NCBI GenBank assembly: GCA_002633005.1
Contig: NMRA01000147.1
Coordinates: 609,179-673,178 of the forward strand
Source of the DNA: Phoronis australis
Taxonomy: Eukaryota; Phoronida; Phoronidae
Length of the DNA stretch: 64,000 nt
Reading direction: 5' to 3'
Part shown: piece after piece, positions 10,300 to 21,840 of the stretch
Numbering within the stretch: the first letter of the stretch is position 1
How the letters are laid out: each line of letters starts with the position of its first letter
Program-made: the position numbers and the translations under genes
The notes under the pieces: generated by a model
Database searches by the model: none
What the model was told of the DNA's origin: nothing
The model's input: only the letters and a program-made list of their open reading frames with translations

Positions 10300-12835
10300 A
10301 CCAACATATCTTTGAGTTATGTTGAAGATGGAGATATCCGTCTCATCGGACAAAGCACAAGAGTTTAATTTCCGCCAGGTGAAGTTGCTGTTCACCGGTT
10401 AAGATCTGATGACGAAGTTAGACAGACGTTTCAATAAGTTTCAGTTCACAGTCAATGAGATGATACGTCGAGTCCAGTCTTAACCACTAAATCTAGCCTT
10501 GTCATGATGATGTTTTACAATACAGGCAACGATGAAGACTGGTGATATAAGCGTTATGTTCCATTTTAAGGCCTACCTTAAACGGCAACACATGTAAATT
10601 TTAAATTCGAGTTCAACAACTTTATGTTAAAAGCACGGTATTGGAATGTGTTTGTGACAGGTTTTCTTGGTTTATTTAGCTTAGGCACTTCCTGTATATG
10701 TTCAGTTAAAGTTATTAATTGTACCTCTTGATATATATTTAGCTTAGGTATTTCCTGTATATGTTCAGTTTAAAGTTATTAATTGCTACCTCTTGACATA
10801 TATTCACAAATCATCCCAGCTCCAAGCTAGTGTTCCCCATCCCCATTGGTTAGTTTCATACTTGGCGCACATTCTGATTGGTCGAATAGGTTCACTTGCA
10901 TGCTATATGTTCTTTATACTATCACATCAGAAGCTTTTAATACATCATGCTGCACACAAGTATTTTTCTCTACGAACCACCTCAGGTTTTATCTTTGTAC
11001 AATATAAACCCACACACGGCCCTGTATCCGTTCATATTGGCCGCAGATACAGTAAGGCCTACCGCCTCCTACCGGCAAAACTACTGCTAACGCCGATTGT
11101 TTTGTTTAAGTGTTTTATTAGTTCTCGTGTTGACGTTCTCTGATGATGTTCTCACGGAAATGCCACTTCACATACCATTTGACGTGCCCGCATTGAAGTC
11201 CTTAAACCATCGTGTTTGTTCGTGTTGTTAAACATTACAAGGACCATCTGGATAGCCCAGTCCAAAATAACGAAAATCTGTTCGAGGAACTTTGTTTTCA
11301 TAAAGAACAGTACTTGTGGAAATGGCATGAAGCATTGTTTAACATGAATTCGGTGGTACATGAATAGTGCAAGTTTGTTCGGACATAGAAGTTTTCTGAT
11401 TATTCACGGAGTTATAGCTTTTCACGCAATGAATACATGCGTGCACCCAGCCTACGAGGGCTCGAATTTTTCAGTATTTTGGACCATATACTGAAAAAAC
11501 GGGGACTAAAAAAAGGGGAATACGTTCAGACCTATTTATTGTGCATTCGCATCGAATTCCTGTGGCCTTTTAAATGTCTCGTTTTCTCGGACATTTTGTT
11601 TCTCTGAGGCGGACCTTTTTGCCTACTTCACTAAATCGTTGGCTCCCCTCGAGGCAGCCCCACCCCGGGTGCGGGCATGCAATATAATATAAAACCTAAT
11701 TAAATCTTAAGTTGATTGCGTCGAGGGCTAAGCTCCACCAAGCTGGCCGAGAATGGACTAATTAGGTCTAGTGGAAACGGTACTGACTGGCATCGTGAGC
11801 GACTAAAAGACACAAGCTCGTAATCTCTTATGAGGAGTATAAGTCGACGTGCTTGATGATCGGCGACCATTCAGCTTCTTTATCCTACAGTTATAGTTTC
11901 CCTTGATCCCTTAATCGCGTGCTGCCTATTCTGCATACACGTGTTTCTTTTTCTTCTCAAAAGATTGCAAAATTTTAATGAACTGATGTACAAGTTCGCA
12001 TGTTTGTTACCAATTCCTGTAAGACCAGGGGCCACGGGGTCGTTAACCCAGCAGCACTGATTGACGGCTTACTGTTGACTCACCAGTAGGTCAAAACATA
12101 CACCGTTTACGTCGGTCACTGAGTCAATTTGAATTTGTTGAGCCTGTGGTCGTTAATAATGTTTTATTATGAGGTTCAAAAACACTTATTCTAATTGAAT
12201 GTCTGTCGCGTCATTCAATCCCTTTTTTATTTTTTGGCCAAAATATAAGTAAAAATTTTAAAATCAGCGCATATGTAAGCAAATACATTGTACTAGTCGA
12301 CGTTTTGGTTTAGTTAAGTAAAAACCATTCTTAATGCAAATGTTCGTCAGTCAGGTAACATGGGAGAACGTCTACGTACAGGTACGGTATCAAACGAGGA
12401 AAGAGAGAGACCAGAGATCAAAACAGTCGGAGCTCAAATCGATCCAATATTTCTTTCTGCGTATACGCATATAGCCTCCATTATGAGGAGTGATAATAAA
12501 CAGAAACGTCGACTAATACAATATCTTTGTTTACGTATGCAATTCAACTACGGGCTGAGATCTCTCAAACCTTCACGAAACATTGTTACTGGATTCACAA
12601 GGGATCCCACGTAATAGCCCGTAAGACATAAACTTCAACCGTGAACCAAAGGCTCTAGTAGCTCTGAAGTCTTGTCCATACTACGAGTTACTCCAGAACA
12701 ACTCCCACGTATAGAGCCCAAGTTTCCCCCCCTTCAGTCTAATGTGACTACGCACCATACATCATGCGAAAAATAGCGCAGAATGTCTGGACTAAGAAAC
12801 TTGGAAGCACACAGCTGTCAATTATTTTCGTTTTT
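10300..12835. other. Non-coding, nothing recognised apart from a small tandem repeat
   Basis: Frames at 10,793-11,143 and 12,360-12,614 lack recognisable domains or convincing splice context. A 63-base tandem repeat lies within (listed separately). Confidence 0.45.
10672..10805. repeat. 63-base tandem repeat, two copies
   Basis: 'tttagcttagg' followed by 'cctgtatatgttcagtt' and 'agttattaattg' occurs at 10,675 and again at 10,738 with a few differences. Confidence 0.85.
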
Positions 12836-13145
12836 TTTGGGTGTGCAGAATGCGTGTGTACAAGATCTCTTCAAATTTGACACGTGTTGTTAAATTGACA
12901 ACCGGTAGACCTAACGGTACTTCGATATTTACCGTTTGCCTCTGTGTCTCTAGAGTTCCGTGTCGGAATTTTCATGCCAAATTTGGCAAATCCCTTTCTG
13001 TTACCGAGGCGACGTCGCCTTCCTATTTTCGAATGGTTTGACGCATCTATGCCGTGGCCATTTTTAGTAATAAACAGATACCGTTTGCGCTGCAATCATG
13101 GGCGCATTCAACACCTCCGGCGCAATACGATATTGTTACAATTAT
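12835..13145 (-). mobile_element. Fragment of the pearl/Helentron-like repeat
   Basis: Contains the reversed landmarks of the family: 'gcctctgtgtctctagagtt', 'ttttcatgccaaattt', 'ttttcgaatggtttgacgc' and the head-like 'tgcgctgcaatcatgggcgc'. It is more diverged than the copy at 8,470-9,380, and the TAG-centred motif has decayed. Confidence 0.5.
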
Positions 13146-13897
13146 TCCGAGTCTGTTGTTTGGCCTGCGCCGGCCTCCTTATTGGCCAAACCACTCTAAG
13201 AATCATCATTAAAATTGGCATGTCTTTCTTCTGGGAAGTGCATGACTCTGATGATGGTTTTCGGACCGGACGCGACTAGCTGCTGTCAAAGATTCTGCTG
13301 TGGCGGTCTGTTGCTAATTTGATATGTGCGGTTAGACTAAAACAAAGCCATTCTATTCTCGTAAAAAAATAAATATCTCTTTAAGGATCATGTGTTATTA
13401 CGCGATAATGCAATTTAAGAAACGTGAAAGTTATATTTAGCTGATTTTCCAGGAACCTCAGTCCTACGCGCGGTGACAAACAACTTTATGTAATGAATAC
13501 GTTTGACCTCCAGTTCTTAGATAGCAATAACATTTCCAGTAGCCGAGCGTGGCGTGCTTATAGCCCCCCAGAACCTTATGGTGCGCCACCAATGCCTGTG
13601 TAGGATGAACATCTGAGTTTATTTATAGCTTTGTCACGTTTTCACCAATTGAAAACGGAACGGTAGTATTGAAAGATATCACTAAAATAGGAATATTTTG
13701 TAGAATACAGACCTGCATTTTCCATTAAGAAGTCAATATGAAAGTCGGTATCATTGATATCACTTGTGTCGGCCGTTAAGTTCGGTTCACAAGAAGAAAT
13801 ACAAAACAAAATATTATTTATTTTAAAAATGTGAGGGTATGTGCAAATTACATTAATGCGTTAAAATTTGTGTTCTGCAAGAATGCCTTGAAGCAGC

Positions 13898-15269
13898 TTA
13901 AGGAGAAGGCCACTCGATTTATTTCGTTTTTTACCGTTTTACCGTGTTAATCGGTCTATATCCACACCACCTCGTATACGCTCGATCTTACCTCACAGAG
14001 AGGTGTCGCATTAACCTGTGGGGAAGGTGACTACAAGACGTAGCTACGTCACAGGTTCTTCAACTGACTGTGTGCCGCAATGGTGTGTTGTATCGTTCCC
14101 GCTAGCGCGAACCATGAAGCTGCAAGGAAAGCGGGTATATCGTTTTTTCGATTTTCTAGAGAATCTGAATTGCTTCGGAAGTGGTTCAAGGCAGTAAAGA
14201 ATGAAAAGCACTCTGTTAATACCAAGTGCGAGGGCGTGAAATATCTCCGTGTCTGTGGCCGGACTTGTTCTGTTTCAAAACGAGTTATTCTCACCCTAAC
14301 CACTGTTTAATAAAACTGAAACCAAGTGTTTCGAAAGACTGTCTCAGTAGATACAATTTGTAATGCAGGGCACCCGAGGCTGTGTGAACCCATGCTAATT
14401 CAGTGTTTGCTGACAGAAAGCTGTTGTGAAACAATAACTCGATTCTATACGCTATGGTCAGACGTTAAGGAATCTTTATTTAGATATATATGCATTAGTC
14501 GAATCATTGTTTTTGTACACCTTTTGCCCTTTACTGTTCTCTGGAAGGGGAACCTGTCTTCGCGGCCTTCGACGGATATGCCAGATTTGCAATTTTGCGG
14601 CGTTTTTACTAAAACATTCACTTTCATATTATTTCTTTGGATCATTAATCTAGTCTTTTCGTGACTGAAAGTTTAATTTTCATCTTTGGCAGCCGACTAA
14701 TGGGGCTGGTTTATGTTCGTGATATCTCCAATCCGGCAGCCAGCGACGGGCCTAATCGGGTTCCGAGCCACTGGGTTACAACGAAGGTTTTGTGTGCTTA
14801 GAACTGAAAAAACCGTTAGTCTAAAATTACAACATACCGCTATGCTCTCCTGTCTGTATTTCATGGAAGAAAAATTCTAATTTATCACCGAGCAGATCCA
14901 ATCTTCCCGCGACCGACCTCGGTAAGTTGTCCTTCCGAACTTCAGTTGTACGTTCAAAATTTCTATAATTCCGTGACAGCCAAATAAAACAACTGGTTTG
15001 TTTAAAGATTCAATGTGGGTTTTGCATCGAATTCTGGGGATTTATTGGTGTAAAGCAGTGATGGCAAGCGATAATCTGACACCAATAAGCGTGTTGTGAA
15101 CTGCTGAACAAACTGCTTTAGAACCTATGACGTCATTAGTTAATTTTAGCACCTTCGTCTGCCGTCTGGTTTTGGGTAAAACTGAGAACTGAACTCGTTG
15201 ATATCGAGTGGAACTACTCCACCTAAATTGATACAAAATACGTTGTTTTTTGGTGGCATTCTCCTTTAA
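13898..15269 (+). mobile_element. THAP-bearing inverted-repeat DNA transposon, copy 1 (non-autonomous)
   Basis: Ends are TTAAGGAGAAGGCCAC on the left and, inverted, TTAAAGGAGAATGCCACC on the right. Inside, the plus strand from 14,080 encodes a decayed THAP domain (GISFFRFSRESELLRKW core). The second zinc Cys is lost, and the end lacks the usual C-x2-H. No transposase catalytic region remains. THAP domains with terminal inverted repeats point to the P-element superfamily, but all copies abut TTAA, as piggyBac insertions do, so the superfamily is uncertain. Confidence 0.75.
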
Positions 15270-15360
15270 ATGGATTGTGGAGTGTCGACGCTAGTACGTA
15301 GTGGCAATAATTCGGGTGAGTCCGGTACTAATGGAACCACGTGTTATACCGCGACCTGCC

Positions 15361-15500
15361 CAGTTATATAAGAACACGGTAAGCTAATTGCGACATTGTT
15401 GACTCTCAGTTACTGGATTTGCAGTTGTGTAACATTCGATGTGGAAATGGCATCGAAGGACTCCAAAATTCCCTTCATACCAACGGGGCCTGGGCCTCAG
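15361..15500 (+). pseudogene. Duplicate TATA box and first exon of the Hint-domain gene (copy A)
   Basis: TATATAAG at ~15,365 precedes an ATG at 15,447 that opens an 18-codon exon (MASKDSKIPFIPTGPGPQ) ending at a CAG|GTAAGA donor. It matches the copy-B exon 1 (21,841-21,894) except for one residue. In copy A the sequence before exon 2 is interrupted by a retrotransposon and an assembly gap, so no exon 2 follows locally. It may be an alternative upstream promoter, a dead duplicate, or the other haplotype. Confidence 0.6.
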
Positions 15501-16519
15501 GTAAGAGCTTTAATTTCTTTGGTTTTGCATGTAATCGTAGCAAAAATGCAAACCGATATCACGTTTTGTACTTGTTTAATTTGGCACTATTACGGCGTTT
15601 TCTCGTTGAGCCCAACTTGTTGGATTGTATAGCCCAACGACAACAACTGTTGGGACTAGGATGACTGCTGCAGCCAATATCTTATACACGAATGATTAAC
15701 TCCATTCTGGCATTTATGGTTGGACTGCCAGGTTCTCTTTTGTTCGATCATGGGCGGCGCAGCACTGAAAAAAGTGGGGCTATAGCCCCCCCGCCAGTCC
15801 CCCTGTGGTACACCGCCCATAACCGTGGGCGCTAGAGCACTGAAAAATTGATGCGCCGCCAATGCAACTGCTCCTAATCTCGTATCTAGCCTGACTGGGC
15901 TGTGCTGTTAAAAATAAAAGTCACGTTAAGTTATAACGTATTTGAACACAAACCAATAGCATTTCTGAATTCCTCGTCAAATGCTGATCATGTTTATTTT
16001 TTCAATCACCCTACCACAACCGAAGTTATGACAATCCATTCATTCCGAACCCCAATTCGCACTGGGTTTGGTAACAAGCCTGGTAGATAATTGGCCTGCA
16101 TGATGTCATATCAGACAAAAGACTGTGCTCGGCAGTTAACAAGGGAGCTAGATGTTATATCACGCTCTCACGACCGCGCTATTTCTGGTCAAGTCACTGA
16201 ATGGGAGAACGCCCTAATGACTTAGTTGTAACCGGGTGTTTATCTCGTCGGATACTCGAATACGTTTTTGAGCATATAACACGCTAAAAATGAGTTTATT
16301 TTTTGGGATCTTCTTGAAATTAAAGGTTTTTCTTTTCTAAAGGGGTGTTCCGCAACCCTCATATGGATTATAAACTGTACAAAACGTCTATATACTGAAA
16401 AGCGCTTCGACTTCAGTTTACCACAACAAACCTAGTATTACATGTGAACAAAAATTGTTGCCAGATACGTGAAGCCCAGTCTTTCGAGTTCTAGCTGTTT
16501 GCTGAAGACGCCCGTACTG

Positions 16520-16775
16520 TAGACCGAGTGCCCTGGCAATTTGTTTTTTTTTTTACATTTGCCTTTGTATCTTTGGAGTTGTTCGACAGATTTTCATGAA
16601 ACTTGGAAAATAGTTTTGACAGACGATGACACCTTCCAAATTTTCGAATGAATTCAGTGTATTCTGCACCGCCGTCTAATGCCCATTTTTAATAAACACC
16701 TCTAGGGAACGCACCGCTTGCGGAGCTGTCGTTGGCGCATTTCGACGCCCGTATTGCTCTTGTAATTAGCTTTAG
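16520..16775 (-). mobile_element. Pearl/Helentron-like repeat fragment (in copy A)
   Basis: Reversed family landmarks are 'tgcctttgtatctttggagtt', 'gattttcatgaaac' and 'gcaccgccgtctaatgccc' (decayed TAG motif), followed by the head-like 'gcgcatttcgacgcccgtattgctcttg'-type stretch. It is duplicated at 22,885-23,125 in copy B. Confidence 0.5.
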
Positions 16776-16963
16776 TATACGCCATATTAGATACCGCAGT
16801 GGCAAATTAATTAGTCGAGTTATATTACCTGATAATGATAAACACTGCTGTTCAGTCGTGGTCCCACTTTAATGTTAAGCGTTACTCCTGTTCAACCTCG
16901 GGGACAATTCGGACATGCATACAATACTTGTACACTATAACAAAACCTTTTTAGATTGGAATT

Positions 16964-17061
16964 GTAATATTCTGATATTACGAAATACGAAGTCAGAATA
17001 TAAGACTTGCTGTGTCAAAATACTTTATTGGAACTAACTTAATTCACTACAAGGTGGTACA
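16964..17061 (-). repeat. Probable 3' LTR (~98 bases) and adjacent polypurine tract
   Basis: On the minus strand it starts TGTACCACC directly after the purine run GGTTGAGGAGAGA and ends AATATTACA, giving TG...CA termini. It contains AATAAAG as a possible poly(A) signal. The outer end coincides with the point where copies A and B stop matching, which fixes the element boundary. The partner LTR is not visible, so the length is provisional. Confidence 0.6.
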
Positions 17062-19313
17062 TCTCTCCTCAACCTAGAATAATTTCTACAAGTACTCAAA
17101 CATAAACACAGTCCATATAACTTGTCCAGTAATTGTTCATTTTAGTCAGTCACAAAGTCTTGCAAATATCCTGGTTTGCGTTTAACACGTGTAGATCGTC
17201 TGACAGTAGGATGTAGTTCCTGTTGTTGAGGTTTTGTCTCTGTTGATGCAGTATCGAGAGGAGTGTTTTCAAGAAATTCACTTTCGTCATTCTCGTCCAC
17301 AACTGGTGTAAATTTCGAATTAGTATGTTTAAACGCACTGGAGTTCCTAGTAACAGTACGTTCACCATCGGTAGCACTTTTAAGTGTTAAAACATAGAAC
17401 CTTTCTTATCAACAACAAGATGAGGAGTGGCGTTAACAGAGTTGACAGTTTGTTTTGTTTCCTGTCATTTCTAATCAACACGGTGTCTCCTACTTGAACA
17501 TCGCATGATTTTACTCCAAGTTTATTATCGGCATATGATTTTATGCGATGTTTTGCTAATTCGTCATTTCCTTTTGCCTTTTCCACGACAGAGTCCCGTT
17601 TGACACTGTTAGTAATCCTGTGTAACTTCGTTTGAGGTTCACGTCTAAACAACAATCTATGTGGTGATACTCCAGTCGAGATATGCGGTGTAGCACGATA
17701 TTGTCTCAAAAATTTGTACAGTTCCTGCTTCCAGTTTTTACCTTCCGTATCTGCAGGTCTTAGACATTTCATCAGCGTTTTATTGAAGGATTCTGCTTGC
17801 GCGTTTGCTCTTGGCCAATGCGGTGTAATTTTACGATGTTTAAATCCACTGAACTCTGCAAACTGTGTGAATGCATACGAATTAAATGGACTTCCATTAT
17901 CCGATTTTACAACTTTCGGATATCCAAACACAGAGAATATTTTATCAAGCACTGGAATCACTGTATTAGCAGATGTAGATTTCACAATTTCCACGACTGG
18001 GTAACGTGAATGTTCATCAATTACTACAAATAAATAATCTCCTGACGGCAGTGGTCCACAAAAATCCACACTTAGATTTTCCCGGGGATTATCAGGCATA
18101 GACAGTGGCTCTAAAACTCGTTTTCCCGTTGTCACAACTTGACAAGCTTGTCAGTTCGTCCACATTAACGTCAGTATCAAATGACAGTGTTTTGGTTTCA
18201 AACCAATTGTTTTGGTTAGCTCAATAACTTTCATCAGAGTCGGGTCAGCTCGTGTGGCCAGTTCGATGTCCTCAATCGAAATAGATTTGGGTTTTTGTGT
18301 GTTGCAAAATAATACACATTCTTCCGCAATCTTGCTTTCGCGCGAAGTTTATTCGTTACCAGCAATAGGGTGTAGTGACATGTAATCAGCCGGGTTGGAG
18401 TCACCCGGTTTATATTTAATCGTGAACTTATATGGTTGTAGCCGTAATCCCCAGTGTTCGATTCTGAGCGGTGGTCGTTCCTTTTTCCAAATCGTTTCCA
18501 GAGGTTTATGATCCGTAATAACCTCAAAGTGATGAGCACCTCGCAAATACATATCAAAATGTTCGCATGCCCATACAATCGCTAGTGCCTCCCGTTCCGT
18601 TTGACTATAACGGGTTTCCGTTTCGGTGAGCGATCTGCTCGCATAAGTGACAACTTTGTTGTTTTGGCATGATATAGCGGAAATTCCCACTGGACTTCCA
18701 TCAACAAATATTGCAATGTTCTCGTTCGGCTTAAAATATGCCGTGACTGGGCTATCAACCAGTTTCTGTTTCAGTGTCTTAAACGCCGTTTCATGTTCGT
18801 TCGCCCAATGCCAAACAGCATCCTTCTTTGTTAGCTTACGCAGTGGTTCACTGATCGTGGCGTAGTTATCAATAAATCTCGCGCAATATGTTGTAATGCC
18901 GTGAAAACTACGCAGGCTACTTACATTTGATGGTGCTTCGGTGTCAACAATGGCTTTGACCTTCTTGGGATCTGGTGAGATTCCATCTCTACTGAAGACA
19001 AGTCCAAAAAATCGATGGACGACTTGTTAAACTCACATTTCTTTGGATTCGGTGTCAACCCATTGTCTTGCAACGCTTGGAACATATCGTAGAGAGCCTT
19101 ATCGTGGTCTTCCTGCGTCTTCCCAAACACAATTATGTCATGGACTATATTTTTCACACCGGGAATTCCTTTAATCACATTTTTGATCGTTTCTTGAAGT
19201 ATTTCAGATGCGGAACAAACGCCGAAATTTAGACGCCGGTAACGGAAAAGACCAGCATACGTACTAAACGTAGAGAACTTACATCCAACTCGAGTTGGTG
19301 ATAACCGGAACGT
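16964..19313 (-). mobile_element. Ty3-type LTR retrotransposon, 3' part of pol with 3' LTR; truncated by the gap
   Basis: Read on the minus strand from the gap leftwards: a reverse-transcriptase remnant (~19,310-18,920) whose catalytic box reads HDIIVFG instead of Y-x-DD; an RNase H domain (18,690-18,349; ALAIVWACEHFDMYLRG and ITDHKPLE); the last Cys of an H2C2 finger (ACQ) preceded by an in-frame stop; and an integrase core (18,135-17,380) with VDFCGPL, SDNGSPF and AQAESFNK supplying the D-D-E triad. After a frame change there is a pol tail ending RRSTRVKRKPGYLQDF with its stop near 17,147. A purine-rich tract then precedes a ~98-base LTR. Several stops and frame changes mean the copy is inactive. 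The gag, protease and 5' LTR parts are missing or lie in the gap. Confidence 0.9.
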
Positions 19314-19405
19314 NNNNNNNNNNNNNNNNNNNNNNNNNNNNNNNNNNNNNNNNNNNNNNNNNNNNNNNNNNNNNNNNNNNNNNNNNNNNNNNNNNNNNNN
19401 NNNNN
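19314..19405. other. Assembly gap (92 Ns)
   Basis: A run of Ns interrupts the retrotransposon. Its true size is unknown, and it lies between the two 3.3-kb direct repeats. Confidence 0.99.
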
Positions 19406-19671
19406 TCTTTCAAATGGCCTGTAACAATTTTTTTCTCAGACTTACCGTTTTCGAGTTATTTGAGTTTGAAATTCTAATAAAAAACGCAAAATTTCATTTT
19501 TTTCGAAAAATTTACGGAATTAGGCTATACCATCATCTTAGATAGAACTTTGAACGGGCTTTCAGAAGATGCTTTCCATTTTTCTCTACGACGTCTACTT
19601 TTCGAGTTATTTGAGATTTTGTGATAGCGCTGCTCCTTTGTTGAGCGCTCTTGCTGCATTGAGGTTGGTTT

Positions 19672-20035
19672 AGCTTCTATTGAACTAGACTGCAGCCTAT
19701 TTCTTAATGATTTATGACATCTAAATTCGTCATATGAATGTTATGAAGTTCTTCATCATGGCCACCAGCATCATCATATTCGTCATCTTCGTCATCATCT
19801 CCGACGTCGTCTTTTCTTCAGTTAATTTCGCCAAGTGTCGCTGAAGACTGTAGCCTATTTCTTAGTGATTTCTGACCTCTACGTTCGTTATATGAATGAT
19901 ATCACAACTACGGTTGTCCATTATCGCCACCATCGTCGTCATAGCTGTCATCTTCGTCATCATCTCTGTCGTCGTCTTTTCTCTTCCTCTCGAACGTGTT
20001 TTTTTTGGTTAATTTCGCCAAGTTTCGCTCCTCAG
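19672..20035. repeat. ~180-base tandem duplication rich in CAT/CGT triplets
   Basis: The unit starts 'gactgcagcctatttctta', continues through triplet-rich 'catcttcgtcatcatct' and ends 'gttaatttcgccaagtgtcgct'. It occurs twice in tandem (from ~19,689 and ~19,849). No gene is evident. Confidence 0.75.
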
Positions 20036-20310
20036 AGCGCTTTCATTTATAGGTTTGTCACGTTTTCACCAATTGAGAACGGAACGGTAATATTGAAAGA
20101 TGTCAATAAAATAGGAATATTTTGTAAAATACAGACCTGCATTTTCCATTGAAGAAGTCAATATCATTGATATCAGTTGTGTCGGCCGTTAAGTTCGGTT
20201 CACAAGAAGAAATACAAAACAAAATATTATTTATTTTAAAAATATGAGGGTATGTGCAAATTACATTAATGCGTTAAAATTTGTGTTCTGCAAGAATGCC
20301 TTGAAGCAGC

Positions 20311-21671
20311 TTAAGGAGAAGGCCACTCGATTTATTTCGTTTTTTACCGTTTTACCGTGTTAATCGGTCTATATCCACATCACCTCGTATACGCTCGATC
20401 TTACCTCACAGAGAGGTGCCGCATTAACCTGTGAGGAAGGTGACTACAAGACGCAGCGACGTCACAGGTTCTTCAGCTGAGTGTGTGCCGCAATGGTGTG
20501 TTGTATCGTTCCCGCTAGGCGAATCATGAAGCTGCAAGGAAAGCGGGTATATCGTTTTTTTCGATTTTCTAGAGAATCTGAATTGCTTCGGAAGTGGTTC
20601 ACGGCAGTAAAGAATGAAAAGCACTCTGTTAATACCAATTGCGAGGGCGTGAAATATCTCCGTGTCTGTGGCCGGACTTGTTCTGTTTCAAAACAAGTTA
20701 TTCTCACCCTAACCACTGTTTAATAAAACTGAAACCAAGTGTCTCGAAAGACTATCTCAGTACACAATTTGTAATGCAGGGCACTCGAGGCTGTGTGAGC
20801 CCATGCTAATTCAATGTTTGCTGACAGAAAGCTGTTGTGAAACAATAACTCTATTCTATACGCTATGGTCAGACGTTAAGGGATCTTTATTTAGATATAT
20901 ATGCATTAGTCGAATCATTGTTTTTGTACACCTTTTTTCCCTTTACTGTTCTCTGGAAGGGGAACCTGTCTTTGCGGCCTTCGACGGGTATGCCAGATTT
21001 GCAATTTTGCGGCGTTTTTACTAAAATATTCACTTGCACATTGTTTCTTTGGATCATTAATCTAGTCTTTTCTTTAGTGAAAGTTTAATTTTCATCTTTG
21101 GCAGCCGACTAATCGGACTGGTTTATGTTCGTGATGTCTCCAATCCGGCAGCCAGAGACGGGCCTAATCGGGTTCCGAGCCACTGGGTTACAACGAAGGT
21201 TTTGTGTGTTTAGAACTGAAAAAACCGTTAGTCTAAAACTACTACATATCGCTATGCTCTCCTGTCTGTAATTCACGGAAGAAAAATTCTAATTTATCAT
21301 CGAACAGATCCAATCTTCCCGCTACCGACCTCGGTAAGTTGGCCTACCGAACTTCAGTTGTACTTTCAAAATTTCTATAATTCCGTGACAGCCAAATAAA
21401 ACAACTGGTTTGTTTAAAGATTCAGTGCGGGTTTTGCATCGAATTCTGATGATTTATTGGTGTAAAGCAATGATGACAAGCGATAATCTGACACCAATAA
21501 GCGTGTAGTGAACTGCTGAATAAACAGCTTCAGAACCTATGACGTCATTGGTTAATTTCAGCACCTTCGTCTGCCGTCTGGTGTCGGGTAAAAATGAGAA
21601 CTGATATCGAATGGAACTACTCGACCTAAATCGATACAAAATACGTTGTTTTTGGTGGCATTCTCCTTTAA
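20311..21671 (+). mobile_element. THAP-bearing inverted-repeat transposon, copy 2
   Basis: Same structure and ends as copy 1, of which it is the duplicated counterpart. Its THAP frame (from ~20,493) carries an indel near the start (CIVPAR, then a shifted frame) and the core RFSRESELLRKW. Its right end lies only ~90 bases upstream of the TATA box of the Hint-domain gene. Confidence 0.75.
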
Positions 21672-21760
21672 ATTGATTGTGGAGCGTCGACGCTACGTGG
21701 CAAAAATTCGGGTGAGTCCGGTACTAATGGAACCACGTGTTATACCGCGACCTGCCCAGT

Positions 21761-21800
21761 TATAAAAACACGGCAAACAAGTTGCGACATTGTTGACTCT
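21761..21800 (+). promoter_or_regulatory. TATA-box promoter of the Hint-domain gene
   Basis: TATAAAAA at 21,761 is followed ~30 bases later by 'ctctcagtt', a reasonable initiator, and ~80 bases later by the exon-1 ATG. Copy A has TATATAAG at the equivalent position. The E-box CACGTG at ~21,734 lies just upstream in both copies. Confidence 0.6.
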
Positions 21801-21840
21801 CAGTTACTGCGTTTGCAGTTGTATAACATTCAACGTGGAA

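Larger units (their letters stand above)
13620..16963. repeat. 3.3-kb direct repeat, copy A
   Basis: Copy A aligns end to end with copy B (20,046-23,325) at high identity with small indels. It contains a THAP transposon copy (13,898-15,269), a TATA box, a first coding exon (15,447-15,500) and a reversed pearl-like fragment (~16,520-16,775). It stops exactly where the Ty3 LTR begins. Copy B continues past this point into exon 2 of the Hint-domain gene, so copy A is the interrupted version. Confidence 0.9.

Noticed and set aside
12360-12614. 84-codon plus-strand frame as a gene
   Set aside because: No recognisable motif, no splice partners and no promoter features.
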